64,000 bases of DNA from Nocardioides dongkuii (GTDB lineage Bacteria; Actinomycetota; Actinomycetes; Propionibacteriales; Nocardioidaceae), in the NCBI RefSeq assembly GCF_014127485.1, contig NZ_CP059903.1, positions 1 through 64,000 of the forward strand, written 5' to 3'. Of the stretch, positions 13,592 to 22,329 are shown piece by piece. The notes beneath the pieces are model-generated. The model was given only the letters and a program-made list of their open reading frames with translations, had not been told where the DNA came from and ran no database searches. A program made the position numbers and the translations under genes. Positions within the stretch are counted from its first letter, which is position 1. The number at the start of each line of letters is the position of its first letter.

Positions 13592-14994
13592 GACAGAGCC
13601 CCGTGGGGTGGTGGGCTTTGAGGTGATCCCCGATGCCTACGCGTCGCCGTTGTCGATGGCGGCGACGGGTTCAGTATCGCTGGTGGCGTAGAGCTTGGCC
13701 ATGGATCCTTCGGAGAGGTAGCGGCGGTCGCCTGCGATCCATTCGTCGTGCATGTCGATGACCACCGCTCCGACCAGTCTGATCACGGATGCGGCGTTGG
13801 GGAAGATGCCCACGACGCGGGAGCGGCGCTTGATCTCCTTGTTGACCCGCTCGAGCGGGTTGGTCGACCACATCTTGCGCCAGTGCTCGCGTGGGAACGC
13901 GGTGAAGGCGAGGACCTCGGCCTTCGCCTCGTCCATCAGCGGCCCGAGCTTGGGGAAGCGGGCGGCGAGCTCGTCGCGGGTCTTGTCCCACGCGGCATGG
14001 ACGTCCTCGGCGCTGGGTTGGGCGAAGATCATCCGGAACGCAGCGGCCACGTAGTCGGCCTGGCCCTTGGGGACGTGGGCCAGGAGGTTGCGGGCGAAGT
14101 GGACCCGGCACCGCTGGTGCGCGACGCCCTGGAAGGCGCGCTTCAACGCTTTGACGAGGCCGGCGTGCTGGTCGCTGATCACCAGCTTCACGCCGGCCAG
14201 GCCGCGTTGCTTGAGGCTGAGCAGGAAGCTGCGCGAGAAGACCTCGTCCTCGCTGTCGCCGACGTCTAGGCCGAGGATCTCGCGTTCACCGGTGGCGGTG
14301 ACACCGGTCGCGACGACCACCGCCATCGACACGACCTGGCCGCCCCTGCCGGGTGCGTTGCGGACGTGGAGGTAGGTCGCATCGAGGTAGATGTAGGGAA
14401 ACTCGACGTGGTCCAGGGTCCGGGTGCGGAACGCACCGACGGTCTCGTCGAGGCCGGTGCAGATCCGGGAGACCTCGGACTTGGAGACGCCCGTGCCGCC
14501 CATCGCTTCGACGAGATCGTCGACGCTGCGGGTGCAGATTCCGTGGACGTAGGCCTCCATCACCACCGCATACAGCGCCTGGTCGATGCGGCGGCGGGGC
14601 TCGAGGATGATCGGGAAGAACGAGCCTCTCCCCAGCTTGGGGATCCGCAGCTCGACGTCGCCGGCCTTGGTGGTCAGGAGCCGCGGCCGGTGGCCGTTGC
14701 GCTCGGTGACACGGTCCTCGGTGCGCTCATAGGGTGCGGCGCCGATCCGTTCGGTCGCTTCGAACTCGATCAGGTCCTGCAACGCGACCCGGCCGAGTCA
14801 CGGATCAGGTCGACGCCATCACCGGCACGGAACGCCTCAAGGAGCTCGGACAGGGCAGACTGGGGCAAGGCCATCGGTGGACCTCTTTCGGTGAGTGCTT
14901 GGCCGTACACACCGAAGATCCCGCCGATGGCCGTCTACGTGCTGACGCCCCGCCGCTGGTCCCTCAAACCCCACCACTCCCAGGGACTCTTAAG
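13592..14994 (-). mobile_element. IS256-family insertion sequence
   Basis: A 1.4-kb insertion encoding a Mutator/IS256-type transposase on the minus strand. Imperfect terminal inverted repeats (24 of 29 matching) lie at 13595-13623 and 14962-14990. The 8-bp sequence GCAGGCCG occurs directly at both edges (13584-13591 and 14995-15002), the target duplication expected for this family. The outermost bases differ by one position between ends, so the exact tips could shift by a base. It lies just after the AlkC-like stop and before the merR stop, interrupting neither. Confidence 0.85.
13637..14874 (-). pseudogene. IS256-family transposase, frameshifted near the N-terminus
   Basis: DDE transposase of the Mutator/IS256 family. 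The main frame (13637-14782) contains IYLDATYLHVRN with the first catalytic Asp, LVISDQHAGLVKALK with the second, and HWRKMWSTNPLERVNKEIKRR with the catalytic Glu region. The usual N-terminus, MALPQSALSELLEAFRAGDG and following, is encoded upstream from ATG 14874, with a good AGAGG site, but in another frame. The join needs one extra base near 14790-14797, where GACTCGGCCGGG replaces an expected GACTCGGTCCGGG. A translated 381-aa piece lacks about 30 N-terminal residues. Sequencing error or programmed frameshifting are alternatives. Confidence 0.8.
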
Positions 14995-15015
14995 GCAGGC
15001 CGCAGGGCATCTCCC

Positions 15016-15522
15016 CTACGAGGACAGACGCGTCGTCTCTGTCCGACTACTCCGGGACTCCCTGCGTCGCCGCTTTTCCGAGCGCACGGCGACTTCTTCG
15101 GCGATTGCCGACGTCTCGGCCTCCCACTGACCCAGTGGAAGCACCGTCGTATGCAGGACGAGCTGACCCGGCTTACGGATAGCGCTGACGATGCTCCCCC
15201 ACTGGTCTTGCAGGAAAACGTCCTGACCGTCCCAAACGAGTCGTGTCGAGTGAAGCGAGGCACTCGACTTCTCCAGGAGCCGAACGGCCTCCCGCACCTT
15301 CTGGAGCGGGCACCCGCTCTCGCGCAGCGCCTTGACCGCGCGGACGGCCATCACGTCTTGGAGAGACCACCAGCGCTCGTAGCGCTTGCCGGTCGAGCCG
15401 ATAACGGAGGGCGAGACCACCCGCACTCGAATCCAGTAGGCAAGAGTCGACGGCGCGACGTTGACCGCGGCACAAACGACGCTTGTGCGCACAGCGAGGG
15501 TGACGGTCGGGGAAGACGCCAT
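15016..15522 (-). CDS. MerR-family transcriptional regulator
   Basis: Winged-helix DNA-binding protein of about 168 aa from ATG 15522 (a GTG at 15546 would add 8 residues). The N-terminal half has the MerR layout: VVCAAVNVAPSTLAYWIR as the HTH, GKRYERWWSLQDVMAVRAVKALR as the wing and second helix, then SGCPLQKVREAVRLLEKS. The C-terminal half is short, without the metal-binding cysteines of classic MerR and without a known ligand domain. It is transcribed away from the deoxyribosyltransferase-MazG gene across a 96-bp gap holding an operator-like dyad. It is the likely local regulator of the cargo operon; the signal sensed is unknown. Confidence 0.8.
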   Translation of the reverse strand: MASSPTVTLAVRTSVVCAAVNVAPSTLAYWIRVRVVSPSVIGSTGKRYERWWSLQDVMAVRAVKALRESGCPLQKVREAVRLLEKSSASLHSTRLVWDGQDVFLQDQWGSIVSAIRKPGQLVLHTTVLPLGQWEAETSAIAEEVAVRSEKRRRRESRSSRTETTRLSS

Positions 15523-15538
15523 ACCCCATAGTAAAGCT

Positions 15539-15569
15539 AATGTCACTTTAGTCTCAAGTTTGGTAGGAT
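15539..15569. promoter_or_regulatory. Divergent promoter with MerR-type operator
   Basis: The dyad ACTTTAG-T-CTCAAGT (15545-15559, one mismatch between arms) lies between a -35-like AATGTC (15539-15544) and a -10-like TAGGAT (15564-15569). The 19-bp spacing is the elongated spacing typical of MerR-controlled promoters. The stretch is strikingly A/T-rich for this window. It would serve the operon beginning at 15619, and its overlap with the merR leader suggests autoregulation. Confidence 0.5.
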
Positions 15570-15618
15570 CACCCTCAGGAGGCCCGCCGGGGCTGACATC
15601 CAGGACCGAGGTAGTCCC

Positions 15619-16407
15619 ATGACCGTTCAGACGCTGGCACCCGCAGAATTTTCACCGTCCTCTGCCTCGCGCCGACAGTTGATGCGGACTGTCCTCTGTG
15701 GAAGTTTCCGACGCGATCCCGTCGGGCTGCGCGAGACCTTCGACTCTCTCCAGGACGAATTCCAGGTCCTCGCGCCGCGCAGTCTCGACTTCGTCGATCC
15801 CAACGCGGCCTTCGTTCGGCTGGCCGACGAGCACGACGAGAGCGCCCTGACGGTTGAGCGACGCCACCTCGACGCGATCTCCAACGCAGACTTCGTCTGG
15901 CTGCACGCCCCGGACGGCTACGTCGGCCTCAGCGCCTCGATGGAGATTGGACACGCACACGCACTCGGCATCCCCATCTTCACTGACGCCGTCCTCGCGG
16001 ACGAGATGCTCAACGGCCTCGTCCACCAGGTCTCTTCGCCGATCGAAGTCGAGGTCGAAGAGGTCGCCGGCTCGGTTGCCCCCGGCGCAGGGATTGGGGC
16101 ACTCCAGAGCTATTACGGGCGCGCCGCAGGTCGGCGGGGCTGGGACCAGGAGGGCGCTCGTGACACGCTCCTCATGTTGACCGAGGAGCTCGGCGAACTC
16201 GCTCGCGCCGTACGCAAGGCAGAAGGCCTCTCCCGAGCCGGCGGGTATCAGGAGGTCAATGTCGCGCACGAGGTTGCCGACGTGCAGCTCTACCTCGTGC
16301 ACCTGGCGAATACGCTCGGAGTTGATCTGGCCACGGCTGTCTCCGACAAGGAACGCATCAACGCGGCCCGCGCCACAGGTGATTCCGCCGCTAGGGCTTC
16401 CGCCTAG
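15619..16407 (+). CDS. Nucleoside deoxyribosyltransferase-like / MazG-like fusion protein
   Basis: A 262-aa two-domain protein. Residues about 20-125 form a Rossmann-like nucleoside 2-deoxyribosyltransferase-type domain: VLCGSFRRD at the start, ADFVWLHAPDGYVGLSASME, and EIGHAHALGIPIF, where E109 aligns with the family nucleophile. Residues about 165-250 are a MazG-type NTP pyrophosphohydrolase: LLMLTEELGELARAVRK with metal ligands E189, E190 and E193, then HEVADVQLYLVHLANTLGVDL with E218 and D221, then KERIN. Together they suggest recognition or cleavage of a nucleotide or nucleoside; the substrate is unknown. ATG 15619 has GAGG 8 nt upstream. Only 5 bp separate it from the AAA+ gene, so they form an operon. 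Confidence 0.75.
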   Translation: MTVQTLAPAEFSPSSASRRQLMRTVLCGSFRRDPVGLRETFDSLQDEFQVLAPRSLDFVDPNAAFVRLADEHDESALTVERRHLDAISNADFVWLHAPDGYVGLSASMEIGHAHALGIPIFTDAVLADEMLNGLVHQVSSPIEVEVEEVAGSVAPGAGIGALQSYYGRAAGRRGWDQEGARDTLLMLTEELGELARAVRKAEGLSRAGGYQEVNVAHEVADVQLYLVHLANTLGVDLATAVSDKERINAARATGDSAARASA

Positions 16408-16412
16408 ATCCG

Positions 16413-18782
16413 ATGGCTGCCCCCCAGCACAGTGATTTTGACCAACTGGCCGCCGATCGCCACTTCGTCCAAGAGTTCGTGGTCGATCACGAGCGAAGCG
16501 TCTTGACCTTTCGTGATGATGAAGCCACCGGCGGGACCGGTTGGTTCAAGCATCGCGAGGATGAGCAGCACATTGTCACTGACGGTAAACCCGTACGGCA
16601 TATCACGACCGTCCACACTTGCTGGGAATCCCTGCTCGAGGACCGGAAGGGAATTAGGTCTGACAACGACTCGGGGCTTCGTTACGCAGAGCGCCTCGGC
16701 GAGTTGGTGAAGTTCGCGAAGCTCGCCTTGCAGCACCCCGAGCATTGGCGCTCTGAGGAGGCAGGTTTCATCTACTGCCGGACGCGGACGCTTGGCGTGA
16801 TCACGCGCTATGCGCAGGAAGCTATCGAAGCGTTTCCGAGCGAGACGAAGGCTCTACTGCAGCAGATCTGGTCCTGCCAACCGGATAACAAGTTGCTCGG
16901 TGCCTATGGCGCACGTGAGGTCGTGATCGACCCGAACCTGGCTTCGGAGGCTCCCGCCACAGTCTCCTACCCCACAAACGCCTACCACACGTACTGGGCA
17001 ACTACGGCACTCCGCCGGGCACCGGCCAGCGCCTCTCCGCCTGAGAAGAACCAGCATCTGGCGGCGGGCAGCCATCGGCTACGGCTGATTGCAAGCGAAC
17101 AGATGGCTCTGCTCGCCGCGGACTCGCCGTTCGCCGATCCGCAGCAGTTGGCATGGGCCGTCACGGGGATCGTCTGCCACGCCGAGGGAACCGATCTCGT
17201 TCAAGGTGCCCAGACTTATCACATCGTCCGGCAGGGACTTCGAAACTTCTTCGACCAACAGGACCCGCGCGGCGACTGGCCGCGAGGAGCCCCCCTGTTC
17301 AACTACTCGAACGGCTCAGGGAACGCGTACTGCTACATATTCGAGACCCTTGGCGAGATGCTCGCGGTAGCCACGGATCCTGCCGTCAATGAGCACCGCC
17401 AGTTCGCCAACATGCTTCGGCCGTATGCCGACAACTTGGTGAACCTTCTCCGGCACGCCGATGCCACTGCATTGAGGACCGGAGGTGGACGGGGATGGAT
17501 CTCCGGGCATAGTCCAAACGCATACAACGCCGAGGCCTGGGCTACGGCCTCGATATTCAGGTATGCGCAGAGACTGCGACTCCTCCTCGGATCATGGACG
17601 AATCAGACGGCCCAGGCGGACCTTGGAGCACGCACCGCGACGAAGGGCAAGAAGGATCTGGCTCGGCGGGGCGGAACATGGAACCTCGGATTCGGGACCG
17701 CCGGAACCCAGTTGTCGACGAACTTTGCCCTTCCCACAGTTGCCCTGGCTTTGAAGCATCCACCTTGCTCCGACCACTTCACTGAGGACCCAGACGAGGA
17801 GGTCATCGCGGATGGCGCAGGCCGGTCCGCGGTCCTCTTTGGCCCACCCGGGACGGGCAAGACCACCCTGGCCGAGGCACTGGCCGGACGGATGGGATGG
17901 CCGTTCGTGGAAATTACGCCCGACATGTTCCTGAATGAGGGACTGGACATGGTGTCGGCGCGTGCCGACCAGGTCTTCCGCCGGATGATGGAGCTCGACC
18001 GGTGCGTGATCCTCCTGGACGAGATCGATGAACTCGTCCAGAAGCGTGGACAAGACGCACCTCAGCTCTCGCGGTTCTTTACGACCACCATGCTGCCGCG
18101 ACTGTCGAAGTTGTGGACCGCAGGGAAGGTGCTCTTCTTCGCAAACACGAACAACATCGAGGACGTTGACCCCGCCATTAAGAGGTCCGGACGCTTCGAT
18201 GCCGCTCTTTTCGTCCTGCCGCCCGGGCCAGACGCAAAGACAACCGTGCTCCTGAAGGAGCACAAGATCGAGGTGTCGCCGGACGTATGGGCAAAGGCGG
18301 AAAGTGGGATTCGAAAGGGAGTCGACGACGATCAGGCTGCCGCGTGGCTGGCGTTGATCAGGTATGACCAGCTGGCCTCGTTGGCTCAGGCAGTCAAGAA
18401 CCTCCCCGATCTCAACGACAAAATCACCGCCACCAACGTCGAGTCGGGTGTGCGAGGCCTCAAAAGCGATCTCTTGACCAACGACTGGTCGCACGCCGCC
18501 GGGACCAACGGCGCGCAGGAGCCGACCCCGCACGATCTGGTGAAGAAGTTGATCGACAGTCAGAGGCGCGAGCAGAGGCTCTTCCCGGTAGTGGAGTACA
18601 GCGGCACGAGCCTTGACGACGCTGACCCGATCGTAGTAGGGCAGCCATACTGGCGCCTCCGGATCACGCCAAAGGACCTCGACAACCACTTCCCCGACGA
18701 GATGAACCTGCTCCCTAGCGGGGAACTTCAAGACGGCACGGTCGCTACGGTCAGCAGTGAAGTAGCAGCCGCCGGGTCATGA
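16413..18782 (+). CDS. AAA+ ATPase with large N-terminal helical domain
   Basis: A 789-aa protein in two parts. Residues about 1-440 are a helical region with aromatic- and glycine-rich repeats such as GDWPRGAPLFNYSNGSGNAYCY, then GWISGHSPNAYNAEAWATASIFRYAQRLRLLLG, which suggest an alpha-alpha toroid, though no LanC zinc ligands or terpene-cyclase acids are evident. Residues about 470-640 form an AAA+ domain of the FtsH/Cdc48 type: Walker A GPPGTGKT at 477-484, Walker B CVILLDEIDE with D536/E537, a sensor in LFFANTNN, and the arginine finger R594 in KRSGRFD. A 130-residue C-terminal tail follows. It may act as an NTP-driven unfoldase or sensor for its operon partners; function is unknown. Confidence 0.7.
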   Translation: MAAPQHSDFDQLAADRHFVQEFVVDHERSVLTFRDDEATGGTGWFKHREDEQHIVTDGKPVRHITTVHTCWESLLEDRKGIRSDNDSGLRYAERLGELVKFAKLALQHPEHWRSEEAGFIYCRTRTLGVITRYAQEAIEAFPSETKALLQQIWSCQPDNKLLGAYGAREVVIDPNLASEAPATVSYPTNAYHTYWATTALRRAPASASPPEKNQHLAAGSHRLRLIASEQMALLAADSPFADPQQLAWAVTGIVCHAEGTDLVQGAQTYHIVRQGLRNFFDQQDPRGDWPRGAPLFNYSNGSGNAYCYIFETLGEMLAVATDPAVNEHRQFANMLRPYADNLVNLLRHADATALRTGGGRGWISGHSPNAYNAEAWATASIFRYAQRLRLLLGSWTNQTAQADLGARTATKGKKDLARRGGTWNLGFGTAGTQLSTNFALPTVALALKHPPCSDHFTEDPDEEVIADGAGRSAVLFGPPGTGKTTLAEALAGRMGWPFVEITPDMFLNEGLDMVSARADQVFRRMMELDRCVILLDEIDELVQKRGQDAPQLSRFFTTTMLPRLSKLWTAGKVLFFANTNNIEDVDPAIKRSGRFDAALFVLPPGPDAKTTVLLKEHKIEVSPDVWAKAESGIRKGVDDDQAAAWLALIRYDQLASLAQAVKNLPDLNDKITATNVESGVRGLKSDLLTNDWSHAAGTNGAQEPTPHDLVKKLIDSQRREQRLFPVVEYSGTSLDDADPIVVGQPYWRLRITPKDLDNHFPDEMNLLPSGELQDGTVATVSSEVAAAGS

Positions 18783-19342
18783 CGAAGGTCGTAGTGCTGG
18801 CGGGGCCGATTGCCGTTGGAAAGACGGCGGTGGCGGACGCCCTGGCTGACCAACTTCTCGCAGATGTCGTAAGCGCCCGGCGTGTGCTGTTGCGAGAGAC
18901 AGGGGCCGAAGCGGACCGCACCTCGCTCCAGACCGGCGGCAGGCTCTTGGATCAACGCACAAACGGCCGGTGGCTGCTCTATGCCTTGGAGGAGCGCCTC
19001 GATCAGTCCGAAAAGGACCTGATCGTCCTCGACTCCGCTAGGACTATGCGGCAGACGGTCCCGATACTCGAGAACCTCAGCACAGCCCGGCTTGTCTACC
19101 TGGAAGCCAACACAGATGCGAGGCGGATCCGCTATGCCAGGTCCGCGGCGAGTGACGAGGTAAAGAGATCTGCCGACTTCGCGGTTAGTGGAGAGCACAT
19201 CACCGAGCGGAACATCTTGGACCTTAGGACTGGAGCGGATCTTCGGTTAGACACCACCTCGCTGACCCTGGGGGAGACCGTCGAAGCTGTCGTCCAGGAA
19301 CTTGGTCTCCGAACGTCCTGGCTTCAAGACGACCGACCGTGA
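18779..19342 (+). CDS. P-loop kinase-like protein (nucleotide kinase/AAA_33-like)
   Basis: A 187-aa single-domain protein with Walker A GPIAVGKT at residues 9-16 and the overall plan of small P-loop kinases: a LID-like middle with VDLxxx-type turns, ARLVYLEANTDARRIRYARS as the strand and helix after the lid, and a C-terminal RLDTTSLTLGETVEAV. It resembles dNMP/adenylate-kinase-type enzymes more than signalling GTPases. The ATG overlaps the AAA+ stop (ATGA), so translation is coupled. With the MazG fusion upstream, a nucleotide substrate is plausible but unproven. Confidence 0.6.
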   Translation: MTKVVVLAGPIAVGKTAVADALADQLLADVVSARRVLLRETGAEADRTSLQTGGRLLDQRTNGRWLLYALEERLDQSEKDLIVLDSARTMRQTVPILENLSTARLVYLEANTDARRIRYARSAASDEVKRSADFAVSGEHITERNILDLRTGADLRLDTTSLTLGETVEAVVQELGLRTSWLQDDRP

Positions 19343-19444
19343 GCGCAGCTACTGACGACAAGTCACGACAACAGAACTGCCAACAGAAGTAGCGCGCCGA
19401 GCCCCTCCAAAACGAGCGGCACGCATGCTACGAAGGTCCGTAGA

Positions 19445-19470
19445 TCGGTCCGCCCCTCGGGGTGGGCCGA
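19445..19470. terminator. Hairpin before the relaxase (terminator or oriT stem)
   Basis: TCGGTCCGCCCC-TC-GGGGTGGGCCGA forms a 12-bp stem with two mismatches and a 2-nt gap, 103 bp after the kinase stop and 38 bp before the relaxase GTG. It has no U-tract. It may end the upstream operon or be a stem of the origin of transfer, which for MobF relaxases usually lies beside the gene. Confidence 0.4.
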
Positions 19471-19508
19471 GCGTCATTTCAAGGCTAGATGACGAGTACT
19501 GACGGGCG

Positions 19509-22157
19509 GTGACGAGGCCGATGCACGGGGGAGTGAAGTTCTACCGCGGCTCCGCCGCCGCCGCGCGCTCCTACGTCGAGGCCGACCACTCACGCGCCGA
19601 CGACTACTACCTGGCCGAAGGCAGCGGCCTGGCCGAGCACTACCTCGCCGGCCCCGGAGCTGTGCGGCGCGTCGGCGACCTCGACGGCCCGACGTACGAG
19701 CGCTGGGTCGGCGGGTACGACGTGCTGACCGGCGCAGCCAAGGGGCGCCTGCGTGACGACTCACGGGCGCTGCGGTTCGTTGAGGTCACCGTGAACGGAC
19801 CGAAGTCCTGGTCGCTCGCCGCCGCCCTGCACCCCGACATCGCAGCGGCGTACGACGCCGCGATGGATCGAGCAGCGGGCGAAGTGATCGGGTGGGTGGC
19901 CGAGCACGCCACCACCCGGCTCGGGCCACGCGGCCGACAGGTGCAGGTGCCGGTCGAGATAGTTGAGGCCGCCGTCGTACGCCACTACACCTCGCGAGCC
20001 GGCGACCCGCACCGCCACCTCCACGTGCAGATCAACGCGCGCGTCTTCGCATGCGGAGCATGGCGCGGCCTGCACTCGGTCGGCGTCGTGGACAGCGTCG
20101 AGGCACTCAACGGCATCGGCCATGCCGCCGTGATGTGCGACCCCGAGTTCCGGGCCGCGCTCGCGGGCCGCGGCTACAGCCTCGACGACGACGGCGAGAT
20201 CCAGCAGCTCGCGCCGTACGCCGGCGGGTTCAGCCAGCGCACTGCCCAGATCAACCGCAACGTCGACCGCTACGAGGCCGCATGGCGAGCCGAACACCCC
20301 GACGAAGAACCCGGCCCGCGACTGCGCCGTACCTGGGACCGACGCGCCTGGTCGGACGCACGGCCCGACAAGGTCGTACCCCGGAGCGGCGCCGACCTCG
20401 TCTCCGCATGGAACAGCGAACTCCGCGACCTCGGCTTCACCCCACCGACCAGCCGCGCGTCAGAGCCAGGTCTTCAAATCGGCCGGCTCAACCGCGACGT
20501 CGCCGCCGACCTCGTGCTCACCCGGCTCGGCGCCAAGCGGTCGGCGTGGAACGCAGCCGACATCCGCGGCGAGGCCGAACGGCTGATCTCCTCCGCCGGG
20601 GTGGTCGCCGCGCGACCCGTCCGGCACGAGCTGGTCGAGGACGTCGCCGACCGTGCGCGAGCACGATGCGTGCCGCTGCTGGAACGCGACGACGTCCCGG
20701 GGCACGTCCGCAGCCTGACGTCCGAGCACGTCCTTACCGTCGAGGCCAACCTGGTCGACAGCATCGCTGTCCGCTCCATGCGGCCGGTCTCTGACGCGGT
20801 CCGGCTCCGCGGGATCGCGCGCCTCGACCCCGCACAACGGCGCGTCGTCGCGGCCCTCGCCGGGGACGCGGGCCTTCTGGTGATCGAAGGCGCAGCCGGC
20901 ACCGGCAAGACCACCACCCTGGCCGCCGCGCGCCAGGTCCTCGACGACGTCGATCGTCGACTGGTGGTCGTCACGCCCACGCTTAAGGCCGCCCAAGCAG
21001 CGCGACAGCAGGTCGGCACCGACGCCTTCTCCGCCGCCTGGCTCGTTCACCAGCACGGCTACCGCTGGGATGACGACGGAGACTGGTCGCGGACCGAGGC
21101 AGCGCCCGAGGCCCGCGCACGTCTGCTCCCCGGCGATGTCCTGCTCGTCGACGAGGCCGGCATGCTCGACCAGGACACCGCTCGCGCGCTGTTCGCCATC
21201 GCCGACCGGGCGGAGGCCACCGTCGCGCTCCTCGGAGATCGTCACCAGCTCTCGGCCGTCGGCCGCGGCGGCGTCCTCGACCTCGCCACGCGCTGGGTGA
21301 GACCCGAGGCGCACCACGAGCTCGAGTCGGTCCACCGGTTCAGCGATCCGGCGTACGCCGACCTCAGCCTCCTCATGCGAACCGGTGAGCGTGCTGGTGA
21401 GGTCTTCGACGCCCTCCTCGAACGTGGCGAGCTCGTCGTCCACGCCAGCCAGGTCGAACGCACGGCTGCCCTGGCCACCATCGGCGCCGACGGCGACCAG
21501 CTCGTCATCACCGACACCCGCGACCAGGTCGGCGCACTCAACGCGGCGATCCGCGACCGGCGCTTCGTTGGTGAGCAGTCTGGTGAACTCACCACGCGCC
21601 GTGGTGAGTCGATCGCTCTCGGTGACCGGGTCGCCACCCGACGCAACGACCGCGACCTCGAGGTCGCCAACCGCGACACCTGGACCGTGGCCGGGGTCGG
21701 TGATGACGGCAGCTTGCTCGTCACCGGGCGGGCAGGCCGACGCACCCTGCCCGCCGCGTACGTCACCGATCACGTCGAGCTCGCCTTCACCACCACCGCC
21801 TACGGAGCCCAGGGCGAGACTGTCGACTCGGCCCATCTTGCGATCGGAGAGACGACCGGCGCCGCCTCTGCGTACGTCGGCATGACTCGCGGACGCCACC
21901 GCAACACCGCCCACCTCGTCGCCGAGTCCACTGACGACGCCCGAAGCCAATGGGTCGACGTCTTCAACCGCGATCGCGCCGACCTCGGCCCCAGGAACGC
22001 AGCGGCGAGAGCCGAGGAGGACATCGACCGGTACGGCCCGAACCCCCAACCGTCTCTTGCTGGAATCCAAGCCGCGGCGCTACGAGACGCGTCCAGGCGC
22101 CAACCTCCGCCCCCGACCCCGGCCTTCCCGACCGGCTCCCGTGGGATCGGCCGCTGA
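19509..22157 (+). CDS. MobF-family relaxase-helicase (TrwC/TraA-like)
   Basis: Nicks oriT and unwinds DNA for conjugal transfer. The 882-aa protein has an N-terminal TrwC relaxase domain with the start MHGGVKFYRGSAAAARSYVE, tyrosines in ADDYYLAEG, and the three-histidine metal site DPHRHLHVQIN (H168, H170, H172). The C-terminal half is a RecD-like helicase with Walker A GAAGTGKT at 461-468, LLVDEAGMLD, GDRHQLSAVGRGG and a late AYGAQGETVDSAH motif. GTG 19509 and ATG 19521 are both possible; the family start favours 19521. Length is near that of actinobacterial TraA proteins. It is the only transfer gene visible in the element. Confidence 0.92.
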   Translation: MTRPMHGGVKFYRGSAAAARSYVEADHSRADDYYLAEGSGLAEHYLAGPGAVRRVGDLDGPTYERWVGGYDVLTGAAKGRLRDDSRALRFVEVTVNGPKSWSLAAALHPDIAAAYDAAMDRAAGEVIGWVAEHATTRLGPRGRQVQVPVEIVEAAVVRHYTSRAGDPHRHLHVQINARVFACGAWRGLHSVGVVDSVEALNGIGHAAVMCDPEFRAALAGRGYSLDDDGEIQQLAPYAGGFSQRTAQINRNVDRYEAAWRAEHPDEEPGPRLRRTWDRRAWSDARPDKVVPRSGADLVSAWNSELRDLGFTPPTSRASEPGLQIGRLNRDVAADLVLTRLGAKRSAWNAADIRGEAERLISSAGVVAARPVRHELVEDVADRARARCVPLLERDDVPGHVRSLTSEHVLTVEANLVDSIAVRSMRPVSDAVRLRGIARLDPAQRRVVAALAGDAGLLVIEGAAGTGKTTTLAAARQVLDDVDRRLVVVTPTLKAAQAARQQVGTDAFSAAWLVHQHGYRWDDDGDWSRTEAAPEARARLLPGDVLLVDEAGMLDQDTARALFAIADRAEATVALLGDRHQLSAVGRGGVLDLATRWVRPEAHHELESVHRFSDPAYADLSLLMRTGERAGEVFDALLERGELVVHASQVERTAALATIGADGDQLVITDTRDQVGALNAAIRDRRFVGEQSGELTTRRGESIALGDRVATRRNDRDLEVANRDTWTVAGVGDDGSLLVTGRAGRRTLPAAYVTDHVELAFTTTAYGAQGETVDSAHLAIGETTGAASAYVGMTRGRHRNTAHLVAESTDDARSQWVDVFNRDRADLGPRNAAARAEEDIDRYGPNPQPSLAGIQAAALRDASRRQPPPPTPAFPTGSRGIGR

Positions 22158-22329
22158 CCAACTTCACGTGACGCGTGATCGCTTAGAGGGTCCGAGTGAC
22201 TTAGGAGACCAGGAGATGCCCGGGTCTCGACAGGTGCGGTCACTATCGGCCACTTCGTCGATCGACGTGTTGCTTTCTCCAGGTAGGAGGCGCCGAATCG
22301 GTCGGTTGCCCACGGCGAGAGGTGAAGTG

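Noticed and set aside
13748-14269. Plus-strand open frames opposite the IS transposase
   Set aside because: Antisense to a clear transposase; composition typical of shadow frames.
16413-17700. LanC-like cyclase domain in the AAA+ protein
   Set aside because: Helical repeats are suggestive, but the zinc ligands expected for LanC (Cys, Cys-His pair) are not in the right arrangement.
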